64,000 nucleotides of DNA, taken from positions 911,172 to 975,171 of the forward strand of contig NZ_JAPEUL010000009.1 in NCBI RefSeq assembly GCF_026113935.1. The letters are read 5' to 3'. Positions 28,354 to 38,910 of this stretch are shown here, one piece after another. This DNA comes from Marinomonas rhodophyticola (lineage in GTDB: Bacteria; Pseudomonadota; Gammaproteobacteria; Pseudomonadales; Marinomonadaceae). The position numbers were made by a program, and so were the translations under genes. How positions within the stretch are numbered: position 1 is the stretch's first letter; each line of letters begins with the position of its first letter. The notes beneath the pieces were generated by a model. It did no database searches, was not told the origin of the DNA, and saw nothing but the letters and a program-made list of their open reading frames with translations.

Positions 28354-29976
28354 ATGATTAGAAATATGAGAATAGGGGTACGCTCAGCACTCGCCTTTGG
28401 AGTGTTAGGTGTGATTACTTTTTTACTAGGTATGTTTTCTATTGTGCAGCTAGCAAAAATAAATGACATAACTGATGTGCTTAGTTTGCATCGAATACCC
28501 GCATTATCGACTGCGACGGAATTAAGACGCGACATATTGCGCAGTCAAATACTCATTACCGAATTATCCGATGCACAAAATCAGCAAGAACGTGATGATG
28601 TAAAAAGACAGATGGCTGCGATAACCACAGAGTATGATGAATCAGAAAAAGTCATGTACTCGTTGGCTCGTAGCACAGAAGCAAAAGAGATTGTTAGTAG
28701 CGTTGCCAGTTTGCATGACGCATTTGCGGCAACACTACCTCAGTTATACAAGCTGTCAGATGAGCAAAATATCGCTGAGGCATTAGCTTATCGACGTAAC
28801 ATCGTCATGCCTGCCGCTGAATTGTTATCGGCAGAAGTGGATAAATTGGGTGAATTTCAGCTACTACGTGCAAATCAAATTAATGATCAAGCAACATTGA
28901 CTTATACCAATTCCAGAAGTGCAGTTATTTCTGGCATTGTTGTTACCCTAATCGTGCTGAGTGCCCTTGCGTTTTTCTATAGTCGCAGTGTAACGCAGCC
29001 TTTGAGTTATGCCGTGGCGGTTGCTAAACGCGTCGCTAATGGAGATCTTACAGAGGATATCTCGGATCATCATAATGATGAAGCTGCGGATATGTTAAGA
29101 GCATTGGCCGCAATGCAGGGTCAATTAAGACAAACCCTGACATTGATTAGCGACTCCTCTCAGCAGCTAGCGGCGACGTCCGAAGAATTAAGTGTGGTGA
29201 CCAATCAGTCTTCACAAACTATGTCTCAACAGAGTAATCAGTTAGAACAAGCCGCTGCTGCGGTGAATCAATTGACCGCGGCGATCGAAGAAGTGGCGCG
29301 CAGTGCCAGCTCGACCAGTGATAATGCCGAAGTGGCTGATGAAAAAGCACAATTAGGCCAAGCGAAAATTAATGAAACTATAAAAATCATTGAACAGCTC
29401 ACGACTGACATACAACATTCGGCAAATGGTGTGACCACCTTGGCCGGTAATGTGAAAAACATCGGCTCGGTATTGGATGTGATTCGTGCTATCGCAGATC
29501 AAACGAACTTATTAGCGCTCAACGCGGCCATTGAGGCTGCTCGTGCAGGTGAAAGTGGTAGGGGCTTTGCAGTTGTTGCAGATGAAGTGAGAGCGCTGGC
29601 GCATCGAACACAAGAGTCTACGAAAGAAATAGAAAAAATGATCCAGCTCGTGCAGTCTGAAACCGATCGAGCGGTTACTAATATGAACAACAGTAACCAG
29701 CGTGCTGAATCTACTTTACTAATGGCGAATGATGCAGGACAAGCATTCAATGAAATCACCCGTTTGATTGGTCAAATTAGCGACCAAAACGTCACTGTCG
29801 CCAGTGCGGCAGAAGAACAAACCAGCGTAGCAAGAGAAGTGGATAAAAACTTGACGTATATTCTTGATCTATCGGCTCAAACAGCAGAAGGCGCCAATCA
29901 AACCAGCGCTTCCAGCTTAGATCTTTCTCGACTTGCAGAACAGCTCAATAACTTAGTGTTGAAATTTAAAATTTAA
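28354..29976 (+). CDS. Methyl-accepting chemotaxis protein
   Basis: 540 residues. An N-terminal helix (about 10-32) precedes a periplasmic four-helix-bundle sensor (about 33-188) with [15 protein letters not shown] second membrane helix (about 190-212) leads to a HAMP domain, then the signalling hairpin whose tip contains [19 protein letters not shown] (from residue 382) and [12 protein letters not shown]. It lacks a C-terminal NWETF-type CheR/CheB tether. The ligand cannot be inferred. AGGTGA precedes the ATG. Confidence 0.92.
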   Translation: MIRNMRIGVRSALAFGVLGVITFLLGMFSIVQLAKINDITDVLSLHRIPALSTATELRRDILRSQILITELSDAQNQQERDDVKRQMAAITTEYDESEKVMYSLARSTEAKEIVSSVASLHDAFAATLPQLYKLSDEQNIAEALAYRRNIVMPAAELLSAEVDKLGEFQLLRANQINDQATLTYTNSRSAVISGIVVTLIVLSALAFFYSRSVTQPLSYAVAVAKRVANGDLTEDISDHHNDEAADMLRALAAMQGQLRQTLTLISDSSQQLAATSEELSVVTNQSSQTMSQQSNQLEQAAAAVNQLTAAIEEVARSASSTSDNAEVADEKAQLGQAKINETIKIIEQLTTDIQHSANGVTTLAGNVKNIGSVLDVIRAIADQTNLLALNAAIEAARAGESGRGFAVVADEVRALAHRTQESTKEIEKMIQLVQSETDRAVTNMNNSNQRAESTLLMANDAGQAFNEITRLIGQISDQNVTVASAAEEQTSVAREVDKNLTYILDLSAQTAEGANQTSASSLDLSRLAEQLNNLVLKFKI

Positions 29977-30000
29977 TACTTTAACTAAAAAACGAAAGCA

Positions 30001-30036
30001 ACGGCACGAATAAACTGGGTGTTATGCGTGCCGTTT
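30001..30036 (+). terminator. Terminator between the convergent MCP and GGDEF-EAL genes
   Basis: Stem ACGGCACG / CGTGCCGT with T5 downstream on the plus strand. It lies between convergent genes and may serve the MCP transcript. Confidence 0.7.
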
Positions 30037-30073
30037 TTATTGTTATTGTCGGTTTATTCGTGTTACCCGAATG

Positions 30074-31939
30074 TTAATGATTTTCTACTTCATGCTGTTT
30101 AAACTTGATTAGCAACTCTTCAAAATTAATGGGTTTCGATAGAAGATATCCCTGTACTGATTCACATTTCATTGCTCTAAGAATATTGAGGGTGTATTGA
30201 TCTTCTACCCCTTCAGCAATCGTAGTTAGTCCTAATGTTTTGGCTAGCACGATAACGCCTTTCACCAAGCTATAGTTTTTTAAACTGTAGTTGTCTGATG
30301 ACTCATTTAATTGTCGGACAAAAGACTGGTCAATTTTTAGCGTAGCTGCTTTAAATCGACTCAGATAATGCAAATTAGAGTAACCGGTACCAAAATCATC
30401 AATAGCAAAGCTAATGCCCTTATCATTGATCCTAGATATTTGTGAATCAATGCCTTGTTGATCTTGCATTAATAATGACTCGGTAATCTCGAGTTCTAAA
30501 TAATGAGGAGCCAGTCCCGAATCTGCCAAAATACTAAACACATGTTCTGGCAACATACCACTGCTCAATTGTGCCGCTGACAAGTTAACGGATACCGGAA
30601 TATCGTAGCCCAGTTCCAACCATTTTTTGCAGTCATGGCAGGCTTGTCTTAAAACAAACAAACCAATGTTGTCAATTAACCCAGTTTCTTCCGCTAGAGG
30701 GATAAAAACCGCTGGGCTGACAAAGCCAAACTCTTTTGATTGCCAACGAGCGAGCGCTTCTACCCCATTGATGGTCAAGGATGCCAGATCATATTTGGGT
30801 TGATACACCAAAAAAATTTCATTGTGAGCAATCGCGAGACGTAAGGCTTGAATCATTTCTAGTTTCTTACGATGTTCATCTTGCCATTCAGGTTGATAAA
30901 GCAGTGCCGCGTTTCTGCCGGAGAGTTTAGAGCGATACATCGCTTGGTCAGCAAGCCGACATAGTTCATTAAAGTTTGTGCCATGCTCAGGAAAATGAGC
31001 GACACCAATTGAAGCGGAAATTCGAAAATCACGAAGTTCAACTTCCATATCCTCGGCGATTGTCTCTAACAAGGCTTGATAGCGTAATGTAGAGTGGTGA
31101 GCATTGGCGTATTTGAATACCAAGACAAATTCGTCACCGCCAAATCGACAAATGATCTCACCAGGTTCTAGGCACTTACGCAATCGTTCCGCCAGAATCT
31201 TTAGCGCAATATCACCATAGTGATGACCATAGGCATCATTGATCGGCTTGAAGTTGTCCAGATCAATAAACACCACAGATAACTTCTCTTCGACCAACGT
31301 GAGTTTACTAAAAGCTTGTTCCGCACTGACTCTATTGGAAAGGCCCGTCAACGGATCGAGGGTCGCGATACGACGGATTTCTTTTTGGGACTTTCTTGAG
31401 GCTTGGTTTTCGCTCCATAAATCATAAAGCAATGAACGAAAGTCTTTGGCAATAAGCCACGCGCTAAAACTGGCAATAAGGAGGAACAAATTCGTGGCGA
31501 CAATGGACGCTTTGTTAACCTTTGGAGAGGGAGGAGACCAGTGTCCCAAGAGAATAAAAAGCAATAGCAACGAGCAGTACAGAATAATAAATATGGCCAA
31601 ACTTAGGAAAGTAGACGTTGAACAAAAAAGCGCGGCATACACTAAAACAATCGCATAACACATGACAACAGGGCTGTACACGGCATTATTATTCATTATT
31701 AGAGCGCTTATTTGCAGCGTGATTAACCACAGAAAGCCAGCCACAGCGATCTTGTTGTTAGGACGCACAATCATAAGCCAATAAATAGCGCACATCCCAA
31801 CCGCTGAGCAAAGTAGGATGGTTTGTGCTACGGGGCCAGCAAAAGTCGATCCAATAATAGAAGCGACGAAAAACACCGAGATCACTTTTAGAAAGTGTTG
31901 CCGTTGTCTTTGAGCAAGTTCTGCTGGTTTATAAAGCAT
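30074..31939 (-). CDS. Membrane GGDEF-EAL cyclic-di-GMP protein
   Basis: 621 residues. Five or six N-terminal membrane helices (about 15-165) form an unnamed sensor. A GGDEF domain follows (DPLTGLSNR, GGDEF at 267-271) without an RxxD inhibitory site. The EAL domain has GVEALARW (EAL at 394-396), ITESLL, AIDDFGTGYSNL, LKIDQSFV and AEGVE, the residues needed for phosphodiesterase activity. Both catalytic motifs look intact, so the net direction cannot be decided. ATG at 31939; long AT-rich leader. Confidence 0.9.
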   Translation of the reverse strand: MLYKPAELAQRQRQHFLKVISVFFVASIIGSTFAGPVAQTILLCSAVGMCAIYWLMIVRPNNKIAVAGFLWLITLQISALIMNNNAVYSPVVMCYAIVLVYAALFCSTSTFLSLAIFIILYCSLLLLFILLGHWSPPSPKVNKASIVATNLFLLIASFSAWLIAKDFRSLLYDLWSENQASRKSQKEIRRIATLDPLTGLSNRVSAEQAFSKLTLVEEKLSVVFIDLDNFKPINDAYGHHYGDIALKILAERLRKCLEPGEIICRFGGDEFVLVFKYANAHHSTLRYQALLETIAEDMEVELRDFRISASIGVAHFPEHGTNFNELCRLADQAMYRSKLSGRNAALLYQPEWQDEHRKKLEMIQALRLAIAHNEIFLVYQPKYDLASLTINGVEALARWQSKEFGFVSPAVFIPLAEETGLIDNIGLFVLRQACHDCKKWLELGYDIPVSVNLSAAQLSSGMLPEHVFSILADSGLAPHYLELEITESLLMQDQQGIDSQISRINDKGISFAIDDFGTGYSNLHYLSRFKAATLKIDQSFVRQLNESSDNYSLKNYSLVKGVIVLAKTLGLTTIAEGVEDQYTLNILRAMKCESVQGYLLSKPINFEELLIKFKQHEVENH

Positions 31940-32300
31940 GGTTACTCCTGTGCAAATGGTTTTTTTTATTAAACAACTGAGTACGAAGTATTGTAAGTAA
32001 CCAGAACACCAGTGCCAATAGACAATAACTTGCAGGAGCTTCTGAACGTAATAGAATATCGCTTAGCCATCATACAGGTGACCACTACAGTGATACGACC
32101 TTTTACCTGTAGATGAGGGCGATAGCAAGGGGATGGAGCTAAGTAGTGAGACTTAGCTCCATTAAATCGACACAGAGGTCATATCGTTATGTTGATAAAA
32201 GTCACGCGCTAACCATTTAATGGTCGATTACGGTCGCGCCTACCTTGATCCGGCATGTGGCGCGATCATAGAAAACAATGGTCAAGCAATAGTCCCGCTT
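31940..32300. other. Intergenic region, no gene seen
   Basis: 361 bp between the start of the GGDEF-EAL gene and the end of ogl. Besides the presumptive GGDEF-EAL promoter, it has a possible GAGACTTAGCTCC / GGAGCTAAG dyad around 32132-32160. I see no coding frame or RNA gene. Confidence 0.45.
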
Positions 32301-33449
32301 TTATAGGCTCGCCAAATAAACAGCCGGTGTGCCGTTAACGTCTGAGCTGTATAGCACCGACTTATTATCTGGTGTAAAAGAAGGATGAGGATGGTTGATC
32401 TGACGATCACCATTTAATACGGTCCAGCTGGTGTTGTGTTCGGCAATGGCTCGAATACTGCCTTTATTTAGATCAAGCAGATACAGGTTGGGATCGTTTT
32501 TTATCTTGTGCCCATCATGATCAGAGACATCAACGGGGGTGCCTGAGCCGTCTCCCACAACCAAACTACCATCATTATTACTCATCAAATGACTGCAGGC
32601 GGGCATCTCCGCCTCGACTTTAAAGGCAAGCGTTTGTGCATCGACAGAGCAAAGTTGGCGTTTATCCGTATGTGGTCGATAAGACACAAACATCATTTTA
32701 GAGCCATCTGGCACGAAAAACTCATGGGTACAGGATTCGTCTTCATCTTGCTCATGGACTTTACGCATGTTGTCGCCATTTTCATCAATCATCCACATGC
32801 GTGTTGCCACCAAATCGTGGGGACCCTCATGGCAGAACGCAATGGTGTTATCGTCATTTGGACGATAAAGCGGATGCCCAAGCCAAATATTGTCCTCGAA
32901 AACCGTCGTGCGCTGACCGGTTTTAAGGTCAATTGAAATTAAACGACAGCGTGGTTTCTGATGATAAAACTGGGCGAATTTTTCCCAACTGTTTAGGCTC
33001 ATATAATCAGTATCTTTGATTTCAATACCCACCACTTTCGTACACTCTGAATTGGGTACCCAAGTGCCATAACCTACCCAGCCTTTTGCTACTTCATACA
33101 ACACGCTGTGCTTTTGAGTTTTTATATCCACATGAATCAGTTGTTGATTATTTTTAACAAAGATCAGTGCGTCATCGTGTGTGGTTAGAAAGCCACCAAA
33201 CACGTTATCGCCTTTGCCTTGCGTTAACTGTATAGCGGTTTCGTTTTCTAGATCCAGTAAATGGTAATTACGATGAGTGTCAAAATTGGCCGAAATAAGC
33301 AGCTGATTGCCCGCATTGTTGAAGCACTTTTGGTAAAAATAGTTGCGGTGGCAGATGCTACCGTTAGGGGTTAATTGAGTAATACTGGTGCCTGTGATGG
33401 CATCGACAGTGCGCTGAAATGTTAAAGATGTTATCTGTCCAAGTGACAT
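32301..33449 (-). CDS. ogl: Oligogalacturonate lyase-like protein (Ogl, PL22)
   Basis: About 382 residues from ATG 33449 (MSLGQITSLTFQR), preceded by GAGGAAAC; the open frame extends upstream to 33584 but those residues are not family-like. It is a seven-bladed propeller of polysaccharide lyase family 22 type: ITQLTPNGSICHRNYFYQKCF, NFDTHRNYHLLDL, VGYGTWVPNSE, FCHEGPHDLV, HEFFVPDGSKMMFVSYRP, NHPHPSFTPDNK. No signal peptide, so it cleaves imported unsaturated oligogalacturonides in the cytoplasm to 5-keto-4-deoxyuronate. It is divergent from togM, sharing a KdgR-type box. Confidence 0.85.
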   Translation of the reverse strand: MSLGQITSLTFQRTVDAITGTSITQLTPNGSICHRNYFYQKCFNNAGNQLLISANFDTHRNYHLLDLENETAIQLTQGKGDNVFGGFLTTHDDALIFVKNNQQLIHVDIKTQKHSVLYEVAKGWVGYGTWVPNSECTKVVGIEIKDTDYMSLNSWEKFAQFYHQKPRCRLISIDLKTGQRTTVFEDNIWLGHPLYRPNDDNTIAFCHEGPHDLVATRMWMIDENGDNMRKVHEQDEDESCTHEFFVPDGSKMMFVSYRPHTDKRQLCSVDAQTLAFKVEAEMPACSHLMSNNDGSLVVGDGSGTPVDVSDHDGHKIKNDPNLYLLDLNKGSIRAIAEHNTSWTVLNGDRQINHPHPSFTPDNKSVLYSSDVNGTPAVYLASL

Positions 33450-33590
33450 AGTTTCCTCTCTTATTTTTGTTCGTACGGTATGGTCTATGAATGGCCTGTG
33501 AGTGTTGTCATCCTTTCTGTGTTGCTTCACGCCTGTCACATCATCGGTATCGACAAGATTAGCATCAAAAAAACTACTCATCAATAAAAG

Positions 33591-33605
33591 TGAAAAGATG
33601 TTTCA
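33591..33605. promoter_or_regulatory. KdgR-like operator between ogl and togM
   Basis: TGAAAAGATGTTTCA follows TGAAA-N5-TTTCA, the shape of the enterobacterial KdgR box (TGAAACATTGTTTCA type, recalled). It lies in the divergent promoter region, and a KdgR homologue is encoded at 39108-39890. Confidence 0.65.
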
Positions 33606-33695
33606 TAAAAATAAATTAATCGTTGTTATTTTTTTATTGTTCTTCTAGTATGTTTTTACAACGTCAAATAAAAACAACATTCAGAGTTGAACGCT

Positions 33696-34586
33696 ATGTA
33701 TGAAAATCACCGCTTAGGGTTGCTGTACATCAGTCCCTACATTATAGGGTTACTTATATTTACTGCTTTTCCCTTTTTGTCATCCTTGATCATTAGTTTT
33801 ACCGACTATGATCTGATTAATCCGCCGGAATACATTGGTTTAGATAATTATCGTTATATGCTGGACGACGATACTTTTTATCAGTCTATGGGCGTGACCT
33901 TTGCCTACGTATTTCTGACCATTCCGCTGAAACTTGCCTTCGCACTCTTTATTGCTTTCGTACTGAACTTTAAGTTGCGTGGTATTAAGTTCTTCCGTAC
34001 TGCTTATTACATTCCTTCTATTTTGGGCAGCAGCGTGGCCATTGCTGTGTTATGGCGAGCGATATTCTCTCTTGATGGTCTACTGAATAGCTTTTTAGGC
34101 CTCTTTGGAGTCGAGGCGATTTCTTGGTTGGGGGAACCGGTGTTTGCCATGTTTTCCGTAACCCTATTGCGGGTATGGCAATTTGGTTCAGCCATGGTGA
34201 TATTTTTGGCGGCGCTACAGAGCGTGCCACAATCTCAATATGAAGCCGCGATGATTGACGGTGCGTCTAAATGGCAAATGTTCACCAAGATTACTGTACC
34301 ACTGATTACTCCGGTTATTTTCTTTAACTTCATCATGCAAACCACCCAAGCATTTCAAGAGTTTACCGCGCCTTACGTTATTACCGGTGGTGGCCCTGCA
34401 AAATCGACCTACTTGTTCTCGCTTTATATCTACGAAACGGCTTTTAAATACTTTGATCTTGGCTATGGCAGTGCCTTGGCTTGGGTGTTGTTTCTGGCTG
34501 TGGCGATCTTTACCGCCATCTCATTTAAATCATCGAAGTACTGGGTGTTTTACTCAGGTGATAAGGGGGTAAATAACAATGAATAA
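33696..34586 (+). CDS. togM: Oligogalacturonide ABC transporter permease (TogM-like)
   Basis: About 296 residues from ATG 33696 (MYENHRLGLLYISPYI); an in-frame TTG at 33687 is an alternative. Six predicted helices and the EAA loop SQYEAAMIDGASKWQMFTKITVP identify a CUT1 permease. Next to ogl, kduD and kdgF it most likely belongs to a TogMNAB-type importer of oligogalacturonides (context inference). It overlaps togN by 8 bp. Confidence 0.82.
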   Translation: MYENHRLGLLYISPYIIGLLIFTAFPFLSSLIISFTDYDLINPPEYIGLDNYRYMLDDDTFYQSMGVTFAYVFLTIPLKLAFALFIAFVLNFKLRGIKFFRTAYYIPSILGSSVAIAVLWRAIFSLDGLLNSFLGLFGVEAISWLGEPVFAMFSVTLLRVWQFGSAMVIFLAALQSVPQSQYEAAMIDGASKWQMFTKITVPLITPVIFFNFIMQTTQAFQEFTAPYVITGGGPAKSTYLFSLYIYETAFKYFDLGYGSALAWVLFLAVAIFTAISFKSSKYWVFYSGDKGVNNNE

Positions 34587-35490
34587 AGCATTCCCTAATA
34601 GGGCCGTGTTGTCCGCAGACCTAAAAAATAATCCAATGCTAAGGGCTGAGATTCGTAAGCAACGAGTAGGCGCGTCTATTCGCTACATTATCTTGTTGTT
34701 CTTCGGATTGGTGATGCTGTATCCGCTGCTTTGGATGTTCTCGGCCGCTTTTAAACCAAACCATGAAATCTTTAGTTCATTGAGCCTTTGGCCTGAGCAT
34801 TTTTCATTAGATGGTTTTATTAATGGTTGGAATACTGGTACGGAATACACCTTTGGCCGATTCTTTTTAAATACTCTGTATTACGTAGTGCCAAAAGTAA
34901 TTTTAACGGTGATCTCATCGGTGATTGTTGCCTATGGTTTTGCTCGCTTTGAGATTCCCTTTAAGAAATTTTGGTTTGTCACCTTGGTAGCGACCATTTT
35001 ACTACCAACCTCTGTGCTGTTGATTCCGCAATACTTGATGTTCCGCGAAATGGGGATGTTGGACAGCTACTTGCCTTTGTATTTGCCGATGGCCTTTGCC
35101 ACACAAGGCTTCTTTGTCTTTATGTTGATTCAGTTCCTACGTGGTTTGCCAACGGACATGGAGGAAGCAGCACAAATCGATGGTTGCAACTCTTATCAGC
35201 TGCTTTGGTACATCGTAGTGCCTATGTTGAAGCCTGCGATTATCTCGGTCGCGCTGTTTCAGTTTATGTGGTCAGTAAACGATTTCTTGGGGCCACTTAT
35301 TTATATTTCCAGCGTGGAAAAATACCCCATCGCTTTGGCACTCAAATTATCCATTGATGTCACCGAAGGCACTCAATGGAATGAAATCTTAGCTATGGCA
35401 TCCATTGCCATTGTTCCGTCCATTGTTGTTTTCCTAATCGCACAGAATTACTTCGTAGAAGGCATTTCGTCTGGTGGCGTGAAAGGATAG
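34579..35490 (+). CDS. togN: Oligogalacturonide ABC transporter permease (TogN-like)
   Basis: 303 residues with an N-terminal soluble extension of about 30 residues, six helices and the EAA loop EEAAQIDGCNSYQLLWYIVVP. Its ATG overlaps the 3' end of togM by 8 bp and its stop is followed within 9 bp by togA, indicating translational coupling. It is the MalG-type partner of TogM. Confidence 0.82.
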   Translation: MNKAFPNRAVLSADLKNNPMLRAEIRKQRVGASIRYIILLFFGLVMLYPLLWMFSAAFKPNHEIFSSLSLWPEHFSLDGFINGWNTGTEYTFGRFFLNTLYYVVPKVILTVISSVIVAYGFARFEIPFKKFWFVTLVATILLPTSVLLIPQYLMFREMGMLDSYLPLYLPMAFATQGFFVFMLIQFLRGLPTDMEEAAQIDGCNSYQLLWYIVVPMLKPAIISVALFQFMWSVNDFLGPLIYISSVEKYPIALALKLSIDVTEGTQWNEILAMASIAIVPSIVVFLIAQNYFVEGISSGGVKG

Positions 35491-35499
35491 GTGAATAGT

Positions 35500-36633
35500 A
35501 TGTCTAAAGTTGTGTTTGAAAATCTGACCAAGGTGTATTCGAACGGCTTCAAAGCGGTTCATGGTATTAACCTAGAAATTGAAGACGGCGAGTTCTTAGT
35601 AGTGATCGGGCCTTCTGGCTGTGCGAAATCCACTACCTTACGTATGTTGGCCGGTTTAGAGTCCATTACCGGTGGCTCGATCAGTATTGGCGGAAAGGTA
35701 GTAAATGGTTTGCCGCCCAAAGATCGTGGCATCGCCATGGTATTTCAAAACTACGCACTTTATCCCCATATGAGCGTACGTGAAAATCTAGGCTTTGGTT
35801 TAAAACTAGCAAAAGTCAGCAAAGAAGACATCGAAAAACAAGTCAACGAAGCCGCCGAACTGTTGGAGTTAACCGACCTACTAGATCGCTTGCCGCGTCA
35901 GCTCTCAGGTGGTCAGGCGCAACGGGTTGCCGTTGGTCGAGCGATTGTGAAACGCCCTCAGGTATTCTTGTTTGATGAGCCTTTATCTAACTTGGATGCC
36001 AAGTTACGTGCGTCTATGCGGGTGCGCATTTCGGATTTGCATAAAACCTTAAAGAAAACCAACCGCTCGGCCACCAGTGTATATGTAACGCACGATCAGA
36101 CTGAAGCCATGACCATGGGGGACCGTATTTGTGTGATGAAAGACGGTCACATCATGCAGGTGGATACTCCCGCCAACCTTTATAAATACCCGAAAAACTT
36201 GTTCGTAGCAGGATTTATCGGTGCGCCAGAAATGAACATGGTGGAAACACGTTTAGATCGCACGGGGGAGGGGAAGTGTCATTTAGCCTTGTCGTCTCAA
36301 ATGTTGGGTTTGCCAGATGAAAAGCTACAAAAAGTCTTAACCAATTTTACCGAAGACGTGGTGTTTGGCATCCGCCCAGAATTCATCAAATTAGCCGATG
36401 ACAATTCACCACGGGATGAACTTATCAAAGGAACCATAGTACGAATGGAAAACATGGGCGCAGAGTTTTACGTCCACTTTACGGTAGAAGATAGAGAACT
36501 TTGTACTCGCGTTCCTTCTGATGTGGTGGAAGCTAAATTATCGGATTCAATCGGAAAACAACAGTGGTTCCATTTTGAAATGAGCAATGCGCATATTTTT
36601 GATAAAAAAACTGAGATGAACATCTCTTTATAA
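35500..36633 (+). CDS. togA: Oligogalacturonide ABC transporter ATPase (TogA-like)
   Basis: 377 residues from ATG 35500, with AGGTG at a good distance; GTG 35491 is also in frame. Motifs: Walker A GPSGCAKST, Q-loop VFQNYALYPHM, signature LSGGQAQRVAVGRA, Walker B VFLFDEPLSNLDAKLR, H-loop YVTHDQ, and a C-terminal TOBE domain. In Walker A the second Gly is Ala (GCAKS, not GCGKS). I recall this variant in other sugar ATPases, so it need not abolish activity. It is the energising subunit for TogMN. Confidence 0.85.
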   Translation: MSKVVFENLTKVYSNGFKAVHGINLEIEDGEFLVVIGPSGCAKSTTLRMLAGLESITGGSISIGGKVVNGLPPKDRGIAMVFQNYALYPHMSVRENLGFGLKLAKVSKEDIEKQVNEAAELLELTDLLDRLPRQLSGGQAQRVAVGRAIVKRPQVFLFDEPLSNLDAKLRASMRVRISDLHKTLKKTNRSATSVYVTHDQTEAMTMGDRICVMKDGHIMQVDTPANLYKYPKNLFVAGFIGAPEMNMVETRLDRTGEGKCHLALSSQMLGLPDEKLQKVLTNFTEDVVFGIRPEFIKLADDNSPRDELIKGTIVRMENMGAEFYVHFTVEDRELCTRVPSDVVEAKLSDSIGKQQWFHFEMSNAHIFDKKTEMNISL

Positions 36634-36715
36634 GCCCTTTGCACTACAGCTAAGCCACATAAGGCAAAGGTGAGGGTTGTGCAAAAATTGAATAATTACT
36701 AACGAGGAAAAGCAC

Positions 36716-38001
36716 ATGAAAATAAAAACAATAGCTCTGTTAGTCGGATTAGCATCTGCTGGTTCTATGGTGAGTATGAATGCAAGTGCAGAAGATTTGC
36801 GTATGTCATGGTGGGGAGGGAACTCTCGACACGCCGCCACGATTGAGGCTTTAAAAGAATTTGAAAAAACGCACCCAGGGATATCCGTAAAATCAGAATA
36901 CACAGGTTGGGGTGGTCACCTAGAGCGTCTCACTACACAAATTGCTGGTAATACCGAACCGGATATCATGCAAACCAACTGGAATTGGATGCCGATTTTC
37001 TCCGCGCGAGGGGATGGTTTTAAGGACTTGCGTGAATACAGCGATGTGTTGGACTTATCGCAATTTGATCAATCTGCTCTTGATGCGGGTACCAATAATG
37101 GCAAGTTAAACGGCATTCCTGTTTCCATGGCAGCACGCGTTTTTTATTACAACAAAGACACCTGGGCGAAAGCAGGCTTGGCCTATCCTGTTACTTGGGA
37201 TGACTTCATGAAAGCGGGCCTGTTTTCAAAGAAAAGCTGGGCGACGAATATTTTCCACTGATATTAGAAGGCCGTGACATCATCGCCATGAACCGCTCCT
37301 TTATGGTGCAAAAATACGGTATCCCCATGATCGATGAGGCAAATAAAAAATTTGCTTATAGCGACGCACAAATGCTTGAGTTTTTCAAAATGTACGAAGA
37401 CATGGTGAATAATCATGTCACACCAAGCAGCAAATATGTGGCGGGTTTTGGCAAAGCGAATTTTTATGAGCACAAACCATGGATTAATGGTGAATGGGCC
37501 GGTGTTTACATGTGGAACTCTGCCATTAACAAATACAACGACAACTTAAGACCGCCTCAATCAATGGAATTGGGCTTTTATCCAATGATCAAAGGCGCGG
37601 ATGACGCGGGTCTATTCTACAAACCCGCATTGATGCTCTCTATCGGCAAAAACAGCCAACACCCAGAAGATGCCGCGAAGTTAATTAATTTTCTATTAAA
37701 CGAGCCGGCAGGCTACAACGCAATGGGCTTGGCTCGTGGTGTGCCATTGAGTCTGGCTGCCCGTCGTGCCTTATCTCTGGATGGCACCATCAAAGACGAT
37801 GACCTATCGGTCGCTGGTTTGGCACAAATCGATGATTTGCCGAAGAAACTCCTAACATCGCCGCATTTTGAGAATCCGAAATTACTGGGGTTGTTTGAAG
37901 AAATGATCGAGAAAATGGACCAAGGCACCATGACAGTTGAGCAAGCCGCAAAAGAGTTCATGTCTCAAGGGAATCGCATTTTGCGTAGAGCGGTTAAATA
38001 A
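36716..38001 (+). pseudogene. togB: Oligogalacturonide ABC substrate-binding protein (TogB-like), frameshifted
   Basis: Starts with a signal peptide (IALLVGLASAGSMVSMNASA) and the family 1 binding fold (MSWWGGNSRHAATIEALKEF). The frame shifts around 37217, where MKAG should run into PVFKEKLGDEYFPLILEGRD; a missing base in GCGGGCCTG explains it. The remainder (NRSFMVQKYGIPMIDEANKKF through the C-terminus at 38001) is well conserved. Restored length about 428 aa. Exported to the periplasm to capture oligogalacturonides. RBS GAGG at 36705. Confidence 0.85.
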
Positions 38002-38051
38002 GCATAGCGCTGTAAACCCTAAAAAAGAGGCGTGACACACAATTGACTTTT

Positions 38052-38126
38052 GTAGGTCTCGGCTTTAGCCCGACAAGACGTAATTTGTCGTAGTGAGTTT
38101 TTTGTCGGCCTAAAGGCACGACCTAC
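38052..38126 (+). repeat. REP-like two-hairpin repeat, copy 2
   Basis: GTAGGTCTCGGCTTTAGCC-GAC and TTGTCGGCCTAAAGGCACGACCTAC flank a 35-nt middle. Lies between togB and kduD, intergenic like the other copies. Confidence 0.8.
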
Positions 38127-38160
38127 ATTGTCCAAAATTTAATAAAGATGAGGAAACACT

Positions 38161-38910
38161 ATGTTCGACCTGACAGGAAAAGTAGCCATCGTTACAGGAT
38201 GCAGCACTGGCCTTGGGCAAGGAATGGCATTAGCATTGGCCAACGCAGGGGCTGATGTGGTGGGCGTTAACCGGGATGATCCAGCTGAAACAATCGCCTT
38301 GATGAAAAAAACAGGCCGTCAATTTCACAGCGTCATTGCCGATATGAGCAAAATAGCCAGCGTGAGTTATGTCATCAAAGAAGCCGTATCTGCATTTGGA
38401 CACGTTGACATTCTCGTTAACAACGCTGGCATCATTCGTCGCAATGACGCATTAGATTTCACCGAAAAGGATTGGGATGACGTCATGGATTTGAACATCA
38501 AAGCCGTGTTTTTTATGTCTCAAAGCTTTGCTAAACAAGTCATTGCACAGGGAACCGCAGGTAATATCATCAACATTGCTTCTATGTTGTCTTACCAAGG
38601 TGGCATTCGTGTACCCTCTTATACCGCATCAAAAAGTGGCGTGATGGGCGTCACTCGGCTACTTGCCAATGAATGGGCCAAGCACGGCATCAATGTCAAT
38701 GCCATTGCGCCTGGTTACATGGCCACTGATAATACCGCTGCCTTGCGAGCAGATGAAGATCGCTCTAGTGAAATTTTAAGTCGTATTCCAGCAGGCCGCT
38801 GGGGGACACCAAGTGACATGGCAGGACCGATTGTCTTCTTAGCGTCTGACGCATCGCGTTACGTAAATGGCTATACTGTCGCGGTAGATGGCGGTTGGCT
38901 AGCGCGATAA
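38161..38910 (+). CDS. kduD: 2-dehydro-3-deoxy-D-gluconate 5-dehydrogenase KduD (SDR family)
   Basis: 249 residues, classical short-chain dehydrogenase: cofactor loop TGCSTGLGQGMA (about 13-24), NNAGIIRR, catalytic Ser in INIASMLS and YTASKSG (Tyr-x-x-x-Lys), and the C-terminal VNGYTVAVDGGW. The IIRRNDALDFTEKDWDDVMD region is characteristic of KduD. It reduces 2,5-diketo-3-deoxygluconate to KDG in pectin and alginate breakdown. GAGGAAAC gives a strong ribosome site. The preceding 160 bp contain REP copy 2. Confidence 0.9.
   Translation: MFDLTGKVAIVTGCSTGLGQGMALALANAGADVVGVNRDDPAETIALMKKTGRQFHSVIADMSKIASVSYVIKEAVSAFGHVDILVNNAGIIRRNDALDFTEKDWDDVMDLNIKAVFFMSQSFAKQVIAQGTAGNIINIASMLSYQGGIRVPSYTASKSGVMGVTRLLANEWAKHGINVNAIAPGYMATDNTAALRADEDRSSEILSRIPAGRWGTPSDMAGPIVFLASDASRYVNGYTVAVDGGWLAR

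Noticed and set aside
35500-36633. TogA as inactive because Walker A reads GCAKS
   Set aside because: All other ATPase motifs are intact and I recall this variant in functional sugar transporters; not enough to call it dead.
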